Source: Nocardioides sp. Iso805N
GTDB taxonomy: Bacteria; Actinomycetota; Actinomycetes; Propionibacteriales; Nocardioidaceae
Direction: 5' to 3'
Assembly (NCBI RefSeq): GCF_000364605.1
Contig: NZ_KB822577.1
Span: forward strand, 124,001 to 188,000
DNA length: 64,000 nucleotides
Shown here in pieces: positions 25,388-33,776 of this stretch (position 1 is its first letter; each line of letters starts with the position of its first letter). The notes below the pieces were generated by a model, which saw only the letters and a program-made list of their open reading frames with translations, searched no databases and was not told the origin of the DNA. The translations under genes were made by a program, and so were the position numbers.

Positions 25388-25552
25388 GGGGGTTTCGCAG
25401 CGTTGATTCGTAGATTTTGGTGGGTCGAGTCGGGAATCGGGCCTGCGAAGCCCACGACTCGGGCCTGCGAAACCCGCGACTCGGGCCTGCGAAACCCACG
25501 ACTCGGGCCTGCGAAACCCACGACTCGGGCCTGCGAAACCCACGACTCGACG
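25388..25552. repeat. 22-bp tandem array with inverted lead-in
   Basis: Five adjoining 22-bp units (25433-25542), CGACTCGGGCCTGCGAAACC plus CA, the first degenerate and the other four nearly identical. GGGTTTCGCAG at 25390-25400 and GGGTCGAGTCG near 25422 are the reverse complement of parts of the unit, so the transcript can fold in several registers. It lies between the convergent crotonase and SDR genes and ends at the SDR stop. Confidence 0.85.
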
Positions 25553-26476
25553 TCAGGGGTAGGTGATGCCGGTGATGCGCTCCGAGACCTCCCAGAGGCG
25601 TCGTTGGGCGTCAGCGTCGTGCGAGCGCCTGTTCGAGCCGACCACCTCGGGGGCGCCCCGCGACTCGGCCGGACCGGACGGGCCGACGTACGTGCCGCCG
25701 GGCAGGTCGGCGGTGGCCGCCATCAGCGAGGGCCATGCGCCCTGTGCCGGCTTCTGCGAGATGACCGGGTAGGCCACGTCAGCGATCCGTGACAGCGGTC
25801 CGAACGAGCCGCCGTTGCTGATCAGGTGGCTGCTGACCAGGCCCGGGTGGGCCGCGAGCGCGCTCACTGCGAGCCCGGCGGCGCGCAGCCGGCTGTCGAG
25901 CTCGTAGGTGAAGAGCAGGTTGGCCAGCTTGGTCCGGAAGTACGTCGGCCAGCGGTGGTAGCGACCCTGCGTCAGCGGATCACCGACCGGCGCGCTGGTG
26001 GCCATCCGATGTCCCACGCTGGACACCGTCACCACCCGCGCACCGCCGAACGCCGAGCCGGAGGCGACCAGCGAGGGCAGCAGCAGCCCGGTCAGCAGGA
26101 ACGGTCCGAAGTGGTTGGTGGCGAGCTGCTGCTCCAGCCCGTCCGAGGTCCGCCGGTACGGCGTGGCCATCACCCCGGCGTTGTTGACCAGCCGATCGAC
26201 CGGGCCGAGCTCCGCGATCGCGGTAGCTGCGGCGCGCACCGAGGACAGGTCGCTCAGGTCGAGGATGACCTGCTCGAGCGACGCATCGGGCACCTCGCCC
26301 CTGATCCCCGCGGCGGCCTCGTCGAGCTTGCCCTGCGAACGACCCGCCAGCACCACCCGGGCGCCGTGCCTGGCTAGCTCGAGGGCGGTGTCGTAACCGA
26401 TCCCACCACGCGAAGGGCCCGTGACGACAGCCGTCATCCCGCCCAGGTCCCCCATGTCGGACGTCGTCCAGGTCAT
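25553..26476 (-). CDS. Short-chain dehydrogenase/reductase (retinol-dehydrogenase-like)
   Basis: A 307-residue SDR. The NAD(P)-binding glycine motif is TGPSRGGIG near 19-27, a variant of TGxxxGxG with an extra Gly and Pro. The structural NNAGV is near 92, the catalytic Ser in VTVSSVGHRM near 145, and the YxxxK motif in YFRTKLANLLF near 170. Length above 300 and the RY(H)RW segment fit the retinol dehydrogenase/WWOX-like classical SDR group. TAGGTT ends 6 nt before ATG 26476, suggesting a leaderless message. Substrate unknown. Confidence 0.87.
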   Translation of the reverse strand: MTWTTSDMGDLGGMTAVVTGPSRGGIGYDTALELARHGARVVLAGRSQGKLDEAAAGIRGEVPDASLEQVILDLSDLSSVRAAATAIAELGPVDRLVNNAGVMATPYRRTSDGLEQQLATNHFGPFLLTGLLLPSLVASGSAFGGARVVTVSSVGHRMATSAPVGDPLTQGRYHRWPTYFRTKLANLLFTYELDSRLRAAGLAVSALAAHPGLVSSHLISNGGSFGPLSRIADVAYPVISQKPAQGAWPSLMAATADLPGGTYVGPSGPAESRGAPEVVGSNRRSHDADAQRRLWEVSERITGITYP

Positions 26477-26493
26477 GCGGTCAACCTATGCCA

Positions 26494-26508
26494 GAGCCCG
26501 TCGGGCTC
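26494..26508 (-). terminator. Short hairpin between LysE exporter and SDR genes
   Basis: GAGCCC and GGGCTC (26494-26499, 26503-26508) flank a 3-nt loop, 57 nt past the exporter stop. It is a short stem, and the SDR -10 box (26483-26488) lies just beyond it. Confidence 0.4.
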
Positions 26509-26564
26509 ACGCCTGCTACGCGCCGACAACCGCAGTCGAGCCGGCGACCCTCAGGCCAGCGAGC

Positions 26565-27167
26565 TCAGGCCAGGGCGAGCCTGACCGCGATCACCAGCAT
26601 CGTGATGCCGATCAGCACCTCGAGCACCTGCCAGGCGCGCGGCAGCGCCAGCACAGGGGCTGCGAGCCGTGCACCGAAGCCGAGCGCGGAGAACCACAGG
26701 ATGCTCGCCAGCCCGGCGCCGAGTGCGAACCACCAGCGATCATCGTCGTACCCCTGCGCGATCGAGCCGAGCAGCAGCACCGTGTCCAGGTAGACGTGCG
26801 GGTTCAGCCAGGTCAGCGCGACCACCCGGGCAAGCACCCGTCGACGGCTGTCCTGGCGGGCCTCCGCCGCGGCGGCGAGGGACTCGGCATGCCGGGCGCG
26901 CCGCAGCGAGCCGACGGCGTACCAGACCAGGAAGGCGACCCCGAACCACCGCACCACCGTCAGCACCCAGTCGGCGTGCTCGACGATGGCACCGATCCCG
27001 CTGACGCCGGCGGCGATCAGGACCAGGTCGGAGAGGGCGCAGACCGCCACCACCGGGCCGATGTGCGAGCGCAGCAGGCCCTGGCGCAGGACGTAGGCGT
27101 TCTGCGCGCCGATCGCGACGATGAGCGTGAGCCCGGCGACCAGACCGCCCAGGGATGCTTGGAACAC
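26565..27167 (-). CDS. LysE/ArgO-type amino-acid exporter
   Basis: A 200-residue inner-membrane protein with six hydrophobic segments. IVAIGAQNAYVLRQGLLR near 16-33 is the N-terminal LysE signature, and ALTWLNPHVYLDTVLLLGS near 117-135 is the conserved central segment. Family members export basic amino acids such as lysine and arginine. The GTG at 27167 follows TAGCCT by 6 nt, a leaderless pattern. No divergent LysG-type regulator is beside it, which is unusual for the LysE/LysG system. Confidence 0.88.
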   Translation of the reverse strand: MFQASLGGLVAGLTLIVAIGAQNAYVLRQGLLRSHIGPVVAVCALSDLVLIAAGVSGIGAIVEHADWVLTVVRWFGVAFLVWYAVGSLRRARHAESLAAAAEARQDSRRRVLARVVALTWLNPHVYLDTVLLLGSIAQGYDDDRWWFALGAGLASILWFSALGFGARLAAPVLALPRAWQVLEVLIGITMLVIAVRLALA

Positions 27168-27213
27168 CCGGGGAGGCTACCGGCCCGCGTCCGTCCGACC
27201 GCGTCCGGTCCGA

Positions 27214-28551
27214 TCAGTGTTTGGAGCCCTTCACGAACTTCTTCACGTACGGCGCACGGTTGGCGAAGCCGAGCTTGACGGCGTACAGCGCGCGGACGGG
27301 GTGCTTGCGCTCGAACTTCGCGCTGTAGGCCCAGAACTTCGCGCCGCACGGCTTGTAGGTGCGGTTGCAGGTCCAGGCCTCGAAGTACATCGTTGTCTTG
27401 CCCGGCTGGACCAGCACGTCCGCGCCGCCGGGTCCGCAGAGCTTGTGGGTGTTCTTGCGCGTCAGCAGGCTGTGGGCCGGCGAGGCGGTCCAGCTGTGCA
27501 GCGACGTCGATGCGCGCCACACGGTCGAGTAGCTGCAGCGGGCGTAGTCCCCGTAGGAGTTGAACAGGTAGTAGATCCCGCCGTGGTTGACCATCACCGG
27601 GTTCTCCAGCACTCCGGCGTTGTTCACCAGCTCCTCGCTGTAGGCGCCCGGCGCCGCGTGCAGCCCGTCGGCGCTCAGCTTGAGGATCCGGATCGAGGAC
27701 GGCCGGCCGTCGGTCTTGTAGAGCAGGTACGGCGTGCCGTTGGTGTCGAGGAAGAACGACGGATCGATCGCGCCGATCACGGTGGACGGCGTGTTGGGCG
27801 GGGGAACCTTGGTGGGCTTGCAGGTCGGTCCGACGGTGGGGCTCCGGCTCGGGCTGGCCGGCGCGCTGGTGGTGGGGGCACCGCTCGTGGCGGGACTGGT
27901 GCTGTTCGTCGCGCTCGCGGTGACCGTCGGCGTGGTGGAGCTCGTCGGCGTGGCCGAGGCCGTCGGGCTGGCGGACAGGGATGCCTGGCAGTCGGCCAGC
28001 GCCTTCTTGGCCGCGGCGGAAGCGCTGGTGTAGCTGTCCAGCGCCGACTGGTCGATGACCCGGTCGCCGGCCGTCGGGACGCTCTTGAACGTGCTCGGGC
28101 ACACCAGCGGCGCCGTACCGACCGGCACGAAGGTGCCCTTGGCGCTGCTCGAGGTGGCCACGCCGATGCACCTGCTGCTGACGGTCTTGCCCTTCACCGG
28201 CGCGGCGAAGTAGAGGACGTACCTGGAGCCGACCTTCTCCATGTCGGCGGCCCAGATATCACCGCCGTTCGGCTTGGCCCAGCTCGGCAGGTGGGGCAGC
28301 GCGGAGGACTTCCACTTCCACACCTTGCCGTTCTTCGACAGTGCCCGGTTGACCTTCGCGCCGGTCGCGATCACGACGTAGTTCTTCGTCGTCTTGACCA
28401 CGCTCGGGTCGCCGACGGTGTGCTTCCAGTCCAGCGGGAGCGGGCGCATCGCGACGGCGGCAGGTACGGCGCAGGTGAGCAGGACCGCGACTGCGACGAG
28501 GACCCGTCGCGCAAGCTGCCCGTGGCGCGGGCGGGAGGGAACGAGCTGCAT
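27214..28551 (-). CDS. Secreted GH43-like beta-propeller protein with an internal Ser/Thr/Pro linker
   Basis: A 445-residue exported protein: signal anchor at residues 15-35, then two blocks of GH43-type five-bladed propeller. The first block has TVGDPSVV with candidate base D48. The second has GAIDPSFFLDTNGTPYLLYK (D263, transition-state stabiliser position) and GVLENPVMVNHGGIYYLFNS (E316, acid position). Between them, about residues 165-258, is a helical piece followed by a low-complexity Ser/Thr/Pro/Ala linker. GH43 enzymes release arabinose or xylose from plant polysaccharides. All three acids are placed as expected, but the linker in the middle of the propeller is odd. Start ATG chosen as the first residue before the signal sequence. 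Confidence 0.72.
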   Translation of the reverse strand: MQLVPSRPRHGQLARRVLVAVAVLLTCAVPAAVAMRPLPLDWKHTVGDPSVVKTTKNYVVIATGAKVNRALSKNGKVWKWKSSALPHLPSWAKPNGGDIWAADMEKVGSRYVLYFAAPVKGKTVSSRCIGVATSSSAKGTFVPVGTAPLVCPSTFKSVPTAGDRVIDQSALDSYTSASAAAKKALADCQASLSASPTASATPTSSTTPTVTASATNSTSPATSGAPTTSAPASPSRSPTVGPTCKPTKVPPPNTPSTVIGAIDPSFFLDTNGTPYLLYKTDGRPSSIRILKLSADGLHAAPGAYSEELVNNAGVLENPVMVNHGGIYYLFNSYGDYARCSYSTVWRASTSLHSWTASPAHSLLTRKNTHKLCGPGGADVLVQPGKTTMYFEAWTCNRTYKPCGAKFWAYSAKFERKHPVRALYAVKLGFANRAPYVKKFVKGSKH

Positions 28552-28672
28552 GAACCTGACTCCGAGACGGCTGAGGAGTCTTGAGGCTAGCGGCGGTCGG
28601 TCACCGGCACGGTCATACGCGCTGTGAATCGCATGTGAGTGTTGGGGCCGGAGGGGCGATGCGTGCGCCGAC

Positions 28673-28717
28673 GTACACCGAGCCTGTCGAGGCGGCACCT
28701 CGACAGGCTCGGCGTAC
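28673..28717. repeat. REP-like palindrome with CTCGACAGGCTCG core (terminator-like)
   Basis: Two 20-nt arms (28673-28692 and 28698-28717), one mismatch, 5-nt loop. It lies 41 nt past the acyl-CoA dehydrogenase stop. The core is the one found in frame at 39.07 kb and, with changes, at 24.1 kb. Confidence 0.75.
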
Positions 28718-28757
28718 GCGTTGGCGGCTCGGCGTACGTGTTACCGGCTGCGCCGGA

Positions 28758-30632
28758 TCAGAAGGCGCTCTCGTCGAGCTCCATGATCGAGTTGTCGACC
28801 GCCTCGGCGATCGCGCGCTCCGCGGACAGCTTCGGCAGGTTGTAGGAGGCGAAGAACTTCGCCGCCGCCACCTTGCCGGTGTAGAAGTCCTTGTCCTTGC
28901 CGGGGTCGCCGGCGAGCTTGGCCAGCGCGACCTCTGCCTGGCGCAGCAGCAGCCAGCCGCAGACGACGTCGCCGACGGACATCAGCAGGCGGCTGGTGTT
29001 CTGGGCGACCTTGTAGATGTTCGTGATCTCCTCCTGCGAGGACATCAGGTCGTTGAACATGTGGCCGGCGATCGCGTTGACGTCCTCGAGCGCGGTGGCG
29101 AGCAGCGCGCGGCTCTCCTTGAGCTCGGCGTTGCCCTCGGCCTCGAGGAACGACTTGATCTCACCCGCGATGTAGCCCAGTGCCTGGCCCTGGTTCTTCA
29201 CGATCTTGCGGAAGAAGAAGTCCTGGCCCTGGATGGCCGTGGTGCCCTCGTAGATCGAGTCGATCTTCGCGTCGCGGACGTACTGCTCCAGCGGATAGTC
29301 CTGGAGGAAGCCCGAGCCGCCGAAGGTCTGGAGACCCTCCGTGCCGAGCAGCACCCACGAGCGCTCCGAGCCGTAGCCCTTGACGATCGGGAGAAGCAGG
29401 TCGTTGACGGCCTCGGCGAGCACCAGCTTCTCGGAGCCGGCGGCCTCGCCGGTCGCGCGGGCGATCTGGATGTCGTCCTGCCAGGTCGCGGTGTAGACCA
29501 CCAGGGCACGCATGGCCTCGGCGAACGACTTCTGCACGAGCAGCGAGCGGCGTACGTCGGGGTGGTGGGTGATGGTGACGCGCGGCGCGTCCTTGGCCGA
29601 GTTGGTCAGATCGGCACCCTGGACGCGGCTCTTGGCGTACTCGAGCGCGTTGAGGTAGCCGGTGGACAGGGTGGCGATCGCCTTCGTGCCGACCATCATG
29701 CGGGCGTTCTCGATCACGTCGAACATCTGCCGGATGCCGTCGTGCACCTCGCCGAGCAGCCAGCCGCGAGCCGGCTCGCCACCGCCGACCTGCGGGTCGC
29801 CGAAGGTGACCTCGCAGGTGTTGGAGACCTTGATGCCCATCTTGTGCTCGACGTTGGTCACGTAGGCACCGTTGCGCTCGCCGGTCGGCTCACCGGTCTC
29901 GACGTCGAAGTGGAGCTTCGGCACCAGGAAGAGGCTCAGGCCCTTGGTGCCCGGACCACCGACGCCCTCGACGCCACGGGGGCGCGCGAGGACCAGGTGC
30001 ATGATGTTCTCCTGGAGGTCCGACTCGGCGCTGGTGATGAAGCGCTTCACGCCCGTGATGTTCCAGGTGCCGTCACCGTTGTCGGTGGCGAAGGTCTTGC
30101 CGGCGCCGACGTCCGAGCCGGCATCCGGCTCGGTCAGCACCATGGTCGCGCCCCACAGTCGCTCGACCATGTGCTTGGCGATCTTCAGGTCCCGCTCGAC
30201 GCCGTTGGCGTTCTTGTGCACGACCGAGGCGAAGAAGGGGCCGGCGGCATACATCCAGATGGGGGCGTTGGCGCCCAGGATGAACTCGGCGGAGGACCAG
30301 ATCAGGCTCGGGGGTGCGTCCTGGCCGCCGATCGCGGCCGGGGTCTGCACGGCCCACATGCCCGACTCCATCCAGGCGTCGTAGGACTTCTTGAAGCTGG
30401 CCGGGACCGGGGCGGCGTTGGTCTTCGGGTCGAAGACCGGCGGGTTGCGGTCGCTGTCCTCGTAGGACGCGGCGAGGTCCTCGCGGGAGATCCGCTCGAT
30501 CTCGCCGAGGAGCTCCTTGGCGGTGTCTGCGTCGATCTCGGCGAACGGGCCGGAGCCGTAGACCTTGTCGCGACCGAACACCTCGAAGAGGTTGAACTCC
30601 ACATCGCGCAGGTTGCTCTTGTAGTGGCTCAC
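28758..30632 (-). CDS. Long-form acyl-CoA dehydrogenase (FadE5-like, with C-terminal domain)
   Basis: A 624-residue acyl-CoA dehydrogenase that oxidises acyl-CoA to enoyl-CoA with [20 protein letters not shown] near 165-181 and [16 protein letters not shown] near 190-205 form the FAD-binding beta domain; [19 protein letters not shown] near 452 carries the catalytic Glu region. Extra N-terminal helices (first ~60 residues) and a C-terminal extension beyond 500 define the long actinobacterial type, similar in layout to mycobacterial FadE5. GTG 30632 is chosen because GGTGGAG lies just upstream. No electron-transfer flavoprotein genes are adjacent. Confidence 0.9.
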   Translation of the reverse strand: MSHYKSNLRDVEFNLFEVFGRDKVYGSGPFAEIDADTAKELLGEIERISREDLAASYEDSDRNPPVFDPKTNAAPVPASFKKSYDAWMESGMWAVQTPAAIGGQDAPPSLIWSSAEFILGANAPIWMYAAGPFFASVVHKNANGVERDLKIAKHMVERLWGATMVLTEPDAGSDVGAGKTFATDNGDGTWNITGVKRFITSAESDLQENIMHLVLARPRGVEGVGGPGTKGLSLFLVPKLHFDVETGEPTGERNGAYVTNVEHKMGIKVSNTCEVTFGDPQVGGGEPARGWLLGEVHDGIRQMFDVIENARMMVGTKAIATLSTGYLNALEYAKSRVQGADLTNSAKDAPRVTITHHPDVRRSLLVQKSFAEAMRALVVYTATWQDDIQIARATGEAAGSEKLVLAEAVNDLLLPIVKGYGSERSWVLLGTEGLQTFGGSGFLQDYPLEQYVRDAKIDSIYEGTTAIQGQDFFFRKIVKNQGQALGYIAGEIKSFLEAEGNAELKESRALLATALEDVNAIAGHMFNDLMSSQEEITNIYKVAQNTSRLLMSVGDVVCGWLLLRQAEVALAKLAGDPGKDKDFYTGKVAAAKFFASYNLPKLSAERAIAEAVDNSIMELDESAF

Positions 30633-30737
30633 TGCTCCACCTTCTGTCTCGGGGGTCAATCGGCTACTGGCCGGTAACATCCATGATAGGAAGGGTGCTT
30701 GCTGGAGGCAACACCGGGGTGCCGGTGCGCTCCGACC

Positions 30738-31370
30738 TCAGGCGTTGGCGTTGCGCTGGATCCAGTCCACCACCGGCCGGATCGCCTGCCAGTCCTCCCG
30801 CACCAGGTCCAGCAGCTCGCCCGTGTGGATGACTGGCTCGAAGCCGAGCATCCGACCGACGGTGAGGGACTTGTGCCGCAGGAGCTCGATGCGGGGATGC
30901 TCCTTGTCGAAGCCGCGCGGAGTCGTCTTGAGGCGCTCGCCGCTGACCTCGTAGCCGGAGCCGGTGACCTCGGCGATCAGCCGCTCGAGCTCGGCGCCGT
31001 ACTGATCGTGGACGATGGCCGCTCGGAAGGCGGCCATCCTGCCGGGGTTGAACCAGTAGCACCCGCCGCCGGTGCGCACGCCGCGCGGCGAGACCTCGAC
31101 GTAGAACCCGGTCTCGGGAGCGACCGCGACGAAGGCGCCCTGGTGGGTCTTGTACGGCGTCTTGTCCTTCGCGAATCGCACGTCGCGATAGGGCCGGAAC
31201 ACTTTCGCCTTGCCGAACTCGGGCTCCAGGGCGGCGGTCAGGGTCTTCATGGGTGCGAGCACGGACTCCGCGTAGACGTGCTTGTGCGCCTCCCAGAACG
31301 ACTTGGTGTTGTCCACCTCGAGGTCGTCGTAGAAGTCGAGTGCCGCGACCGGGAAGCCTTCGAACGTCAT
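30738..31370 (-). CDS. DUF2461 family protein
   Basis: A 210-residue cytoplasmic protein. FEGFPVAALDFYDDLEVDNT at the N-terminus, KSFWEAHKHVYAESV near 23, FRPYRDVRFAKDKTPYKTHQ near 58-77 and GGCYWFNPGRMAAFR near 100 are the conserved blocks of DUF2461 (TIGR02453). The family is widespread and has no established biochemical role. It stands alone, 105 nt from the acyl-CoA dehydrogenase start on the same strand. A nested inverted repeat (GGCGCC...GGCGCC with CGTCTC...GAGACG inside, 31371-31403) lies directly upstream of its ATG. Confidence 0.85.
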   Translation of the reverse strand: MTFEGFPVAALDFYDDLEVDNTKSFWEAHKHVYAESVLAPMKTLTAALEPEFGKAKVFRPYRDVRFAKDKTPYKTHQGAFVAVAPETGFYVEVSPRGVRTGGGCYWFNPGRMAAFRAAIVHDQYGAELERLIAEVTGSGYEVSGERLKTTPRGFDKEHPRIELLRHKSLTVGRMLGFEPVIHTGELLDLVREDWQAIRPVVDWIQRNANA

Positions 31371-31452
31371 GGCGCCATCGTCTCAAAGGCGAGACGCGGC
31401 GCCGCAGCCGAGCGGACCAATCCGATCAGCCCCGTCGCTCCGAACCCTTCGA

Positions 31453-31467
31453 GATGTGCATCACATC
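31453..31467. promoter_or_regulatory. Short palindrome GATGTG-CAT-CACATC upstream of secreted protein gene
   Basis: A 6-bp inverted repeat with a 3-nt centre, 22 nt before the ATG at 31489 and ahead of the AAGGAG site. It may be an operator; it is too short for the CRP/GlxR consensus. Confidence 0.3.
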
Positions 31468-31488
31468 CGTCTAGGCAAGGAGAAGACG

Positions 31489-32169
31489 ATGAAGAAGCTA
31501 GGACGCACCAACCTACGGCTTGTGGCGGCGGCGACGGCGCTGGCCGTCGCAGGCGGCGTGGGAGCCGTGGTCTCTGCCTCGGCAGATCCACCGAGCAACG
31601 CGATGAACATGGGCCATGGCGTCAACGAGTACGGCATGACCAAGGCCTTCTACGACGGCAAGGCCCTGAGCTTCACCTACAGCAAGGGTTTCTTCTGCGA
31701 CACCTCGGTGGCCTCGGCGGCCACCTCGGGCTGTGAGGTCGGCGCCAAGGCGAACAAGGCACCGGCCGGGCGCATCGAGCCCCTCTTCATCACCGTGCCG
31801 CTCGGTTTCACGGTGAAGAAGTCGAAAATGGACTGCCCCGACGGGCTCGTCTGCGTCGACCACCCCGGCACGATCGACCTGAGCCGGCTCGAGCCGACCC
31901 TCAAGCCGCTCTACCCGAAGCTGACCGACGCGCAGCTGACGACGGCCCTGCAGAACGCCGCCACCCCCGGCCACCAGCACTTCATCACCACCCGCGCCAA
32001 GGGCAAGCGGATCTGGTGGGACGTGAAGGTCGTCGGCGTCACCAAGAAGTCTGAGTACAACAAGATCACCGCTCACCGCTCGGCCGCCTTCTTGAAGAAG
32101 GAGATCAAGGCCGGCAAGACCACTGCGGCGATCCCGACCAACCTGTTCCTGTTCTTCTCGGTGAAGTGA
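31489..32169 (+). CDS. Secreted protein of unknown function, 226 aa
   Basis: A signal peptide (MKKLGRTNLRLVAAATALAV, cut near SASADPP about residue 33) leads an exported 190-residue domain. Two cysteine pairs (FFCDTSVASAATSGCE and MDCPDGLVCVDH) suggest disulfides. The mature part is lysine-rich and ends in LFLFFSVK. AAGGAG at 31478-31483 sets the start. I recognise no domain. HQHFITTRAKGKRIWWDVKV near 166-185 is a distinctive stretch for searches. The four-helix membrane protein encoded 58 nt downstream may be co-transcribed, although a hairpin stands between them. Confidence 0.7.
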   Translation: MKKLGRTNLRLVAAATALAVAGGVGAVVSASADPPSNAMNMGHGVNEYGMTKAFYDGKALSFTYSKGFFCDTSVASAATSGCEVGAKANKAPAGRIEPLFITVPLGFTVKKSKMDCPDGLVCVDHPGTIDLSRLEPTLKPLYPKLTDAQLTTALQNAATPGHQHFITTRAKGKRIWWDVKVVGVTKKSEYNKITAHRSAAFLKKEIKAGKTTAAIPTNLFLFFSVK

Positions 32170-32174
32170 GACCT

Positions 32175-32208
32175 CCGGGGTGGGCGCGTGGCGGCGCGCC
32201 CGCCCCGG
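32175..32208 (+). terminator. Hairpin after secreted-protein gene
   Basis: CCGGGGTGGGCGCG (32175-32188) pairs with CGCGCCCGCCCCGG (32195-32208), one wobble, 6 nt past the stop codon. Confidence 0.65.
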
Positions 32209-32227
32209 TAAGGAAGTGAGCGTCGTC

Positions 32228-32638
32228 ATGGTTCGTCACGCACTGCGCAGTCCGGATCGCGCTGCCGCGGTCCTGGCCCTTCTGGTCACCTCGGCCACAC
32301 ACGTGCCGCTGATCCGCATGCACCTCGAGGAGGCGCCGTACGTCGGGTGGCTCTTCGTCGCGCTCTCGGTGGTGGCGGTGCTGCTCGCCGTCGTGCTGCT
32401 GGTCGCCGACCCACCGATGGTCTGGGCCGCGACGGGAGTCGTGGGCGCCGCCTCGGTGCTGGCGTTCCTGCTCTCGCGGACCGTCGGACTGCCCCAGATC
32501 CACGACGACATCGGGAACTGGTCCGAGCCGCTCGGCTACCCGGCGCTGACCGCCGAGGTGATCGTCACCGTTGCTGCCGTCGTGACGCTCGTCAGGTCGG
32601 CGCGCGAACGCACGAGCGTTACGACACGGTCGCGCTGA
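32228..32638 (+). CDS. Four-helix membrane protein of unknown function, 136 aa
   Basis: Hydrophobic segments near residues 12-27, 40-60, 66-83 and 105-122 indicate a four-pass inner-membrane protein. HVPLIRMHLEEAPYVGWLF near 25-43 and RTVGLPQIHDDIGNW near 84-98 are extracytoplasmic-loop candidates with histidines and acids, reminiscent of small actinobacterial membrane proteins found beside copper or secreted proteins, but this is only impression. AAGGAAG precedes ATG 32228. Its 3' end overlaps the convergent lipoprotein gene by 20 bp. Confidence 0.65.
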   Translation: MVRHALRSPDRAAAVLALLVTSATHVPLIRMHLEEAPYVGWLFVALSVVAVLLAVVLLVADPPMVWAATGVVGAASVLAFLLSRTVGLPQIHDDIGNWSEPLGYPALTAEVIVTVAAVVTLVRSARERTSVTTRSR

Positions 32639-33776
32639 GCTGCCGGTCGCCGCTGTCGGAGGAGTCCAGGATGCTCAGCACACGGCCCGCACACAGCGGC
32701 TGGCCGAGGAAGCCCTTGGACTCGTAGGCGACCGTCAGCCTGGAGCCGTCCCACCGCATCAGCGCGGCGGGAGCGGAGCCGGTCTTGTCGCGTGCCCAGT
32801 AGGCCGCCGAGCCGCACACGGTCAGGGTGCTGTTCACCCCGAGCCCGAGGTCGACGACCCCCGTGGCGGTGGAGGCGTAGACATGGACCTGCTGGTACCG
32901 GTTCTCCTTCGGGACCATCGACCAGATCCGCGACGCCGTCGACCCGCTTCCGAGCGCGGCACCCTCGGCGCCCTTGCACTTCGGCACGTCGGGGTACGGC
33001 GAGGTCTGGGTACCGCTGACCGTCACCACGGTGCGACACGACGGCTGCTGGTTGTCGAAGGTCATCATCGAGGTCCGGCCGCCGGCGGCGAGGACGTTGG
33101 TGAAGCCGTGCAGCGCCGGGGCGCACCAGCTGAGCTTCGAGGTCATCGTGCCGAGGTCGGTGCTGGCCAGGCAGTAGGAGCCGGCGTGGTCGGTGGCGTA
33201 CCACAGCGTGGTCCCGTCCAGCGACCACGAGCCGTCGGTCGAGGGCGGCAGGTCGCTTGTCCTGTCCAGCGTCCGCACCTTGCCCGAGGAGAGGGTGGTG
33301 ACCACGGCGCGCTGCTGCTTCTTGCCGTCGGGGTCGCCGTAGACCACCACGGCGACGTCGTCGGAGAGCTGGGCGTCGGCGACCTGGAAGCCGGCGGGCG
33401 CCTTGGTCCGCTTCACCGACTCGGATCCGCCAGACCTGCGGCCCAGCGACCACCAGCCGCCATCCTGGCCGGTCCGCAGCGTCCAGGTGCCGTTGGTGGA
33501 GACGGTGTCGGAGGCGTCGCCCGGCAGCGCGGTCCAGGTCAGCGGTGCCGAGGCCGCGGTGGCCTTCGCCGTCCCTGCGGCCGTCGGGGTGGCCGGGCCG
33601 GTCGGCGAGACGGCGGCTGTCGGCGTACTCGAGGGGCTGTCGGACGCGAGCGAAGGCTGCTCGCCCGGCGAGGCTGCGTTGTCGGGCTGGTCGTCGGCGT
33701 TCGTGCAGCCGGCGACGGCGAGGAGCAGCGCGAGCGCGGCGAGCGCGGCGGGGCCGGTACGTCGGATCCGTCGCAT
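32619..33776 (-). CDS. Lipoprotein of unknown function, probable beta-propeller
   Basis: A 385-residue lipoprotein: signal with lipobox VAGCT near 21-25, a Ser/Thr/Pro/Ala-rich tether (about 27-75), then a globular region. Repeated short strands with spaced Trp/Asp (TNGTWTLRTGQDGGWWSL, DGSWSLDGTTLWYATD, GSTASRIWSMVPKENRYQQ) suggest propeller blades. Cysteines in SYCLAS, LSWCAP, PSCRT, PKCKG, TVCGS and PLCAG suggest disulfides. Its ATG shares one base with the stop of the upstream C39-like peptidase gene, so the two are coupled and probably act together outside the membrane. No catalytic motif is recognised. Confidence 0.72.
   Translation of the reverse strand: MRRIRRTGPAALAALALLLAVAGCTNADDQPDNAASPGEQPSLASDSPSSTPTAAVSPTGPATPTAAGTAKATAASAPLTWTALPGDASDTVSTNGTWTLRTGQDGGWWSLGRRSGGSESVKRTKAPAGFQVADAQLSDDVAVVVYGDPDGKKQQRAVVTTLSSGKVRTLDRTSDLPPSTDGSWSLDGTTLWYATDHAGSYCLASTDLGTMTSKLSWCAPALHGFTNVLAAGGRTSMMTFDNQQPSCRTVVTVSGTQTSPYPDVPKCKGAEGAALGSGSTASRIWSMVPKENRYQQVHVYASTATGVVDLGLGVNSTLTVCGSAAYWARDKTGSAPAALMRWDGSRLTVAYESKGFLGQPLCAGRVLSILDSSDSGDRQLSATVS

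Noticed and set aside
25433-25542. Possible CRISPR array
   Set aside because: Units are directly adjacent with no unique spacers, 22 bp is too short for this layout and no cas genes are present.
31453-31467. CRP/GlxR binding site
   Set aside because: The inverted repeat is symmetric, but its centre is 3 nt, not the 6 nt of the TGTGA-N6-TCACA consensus.
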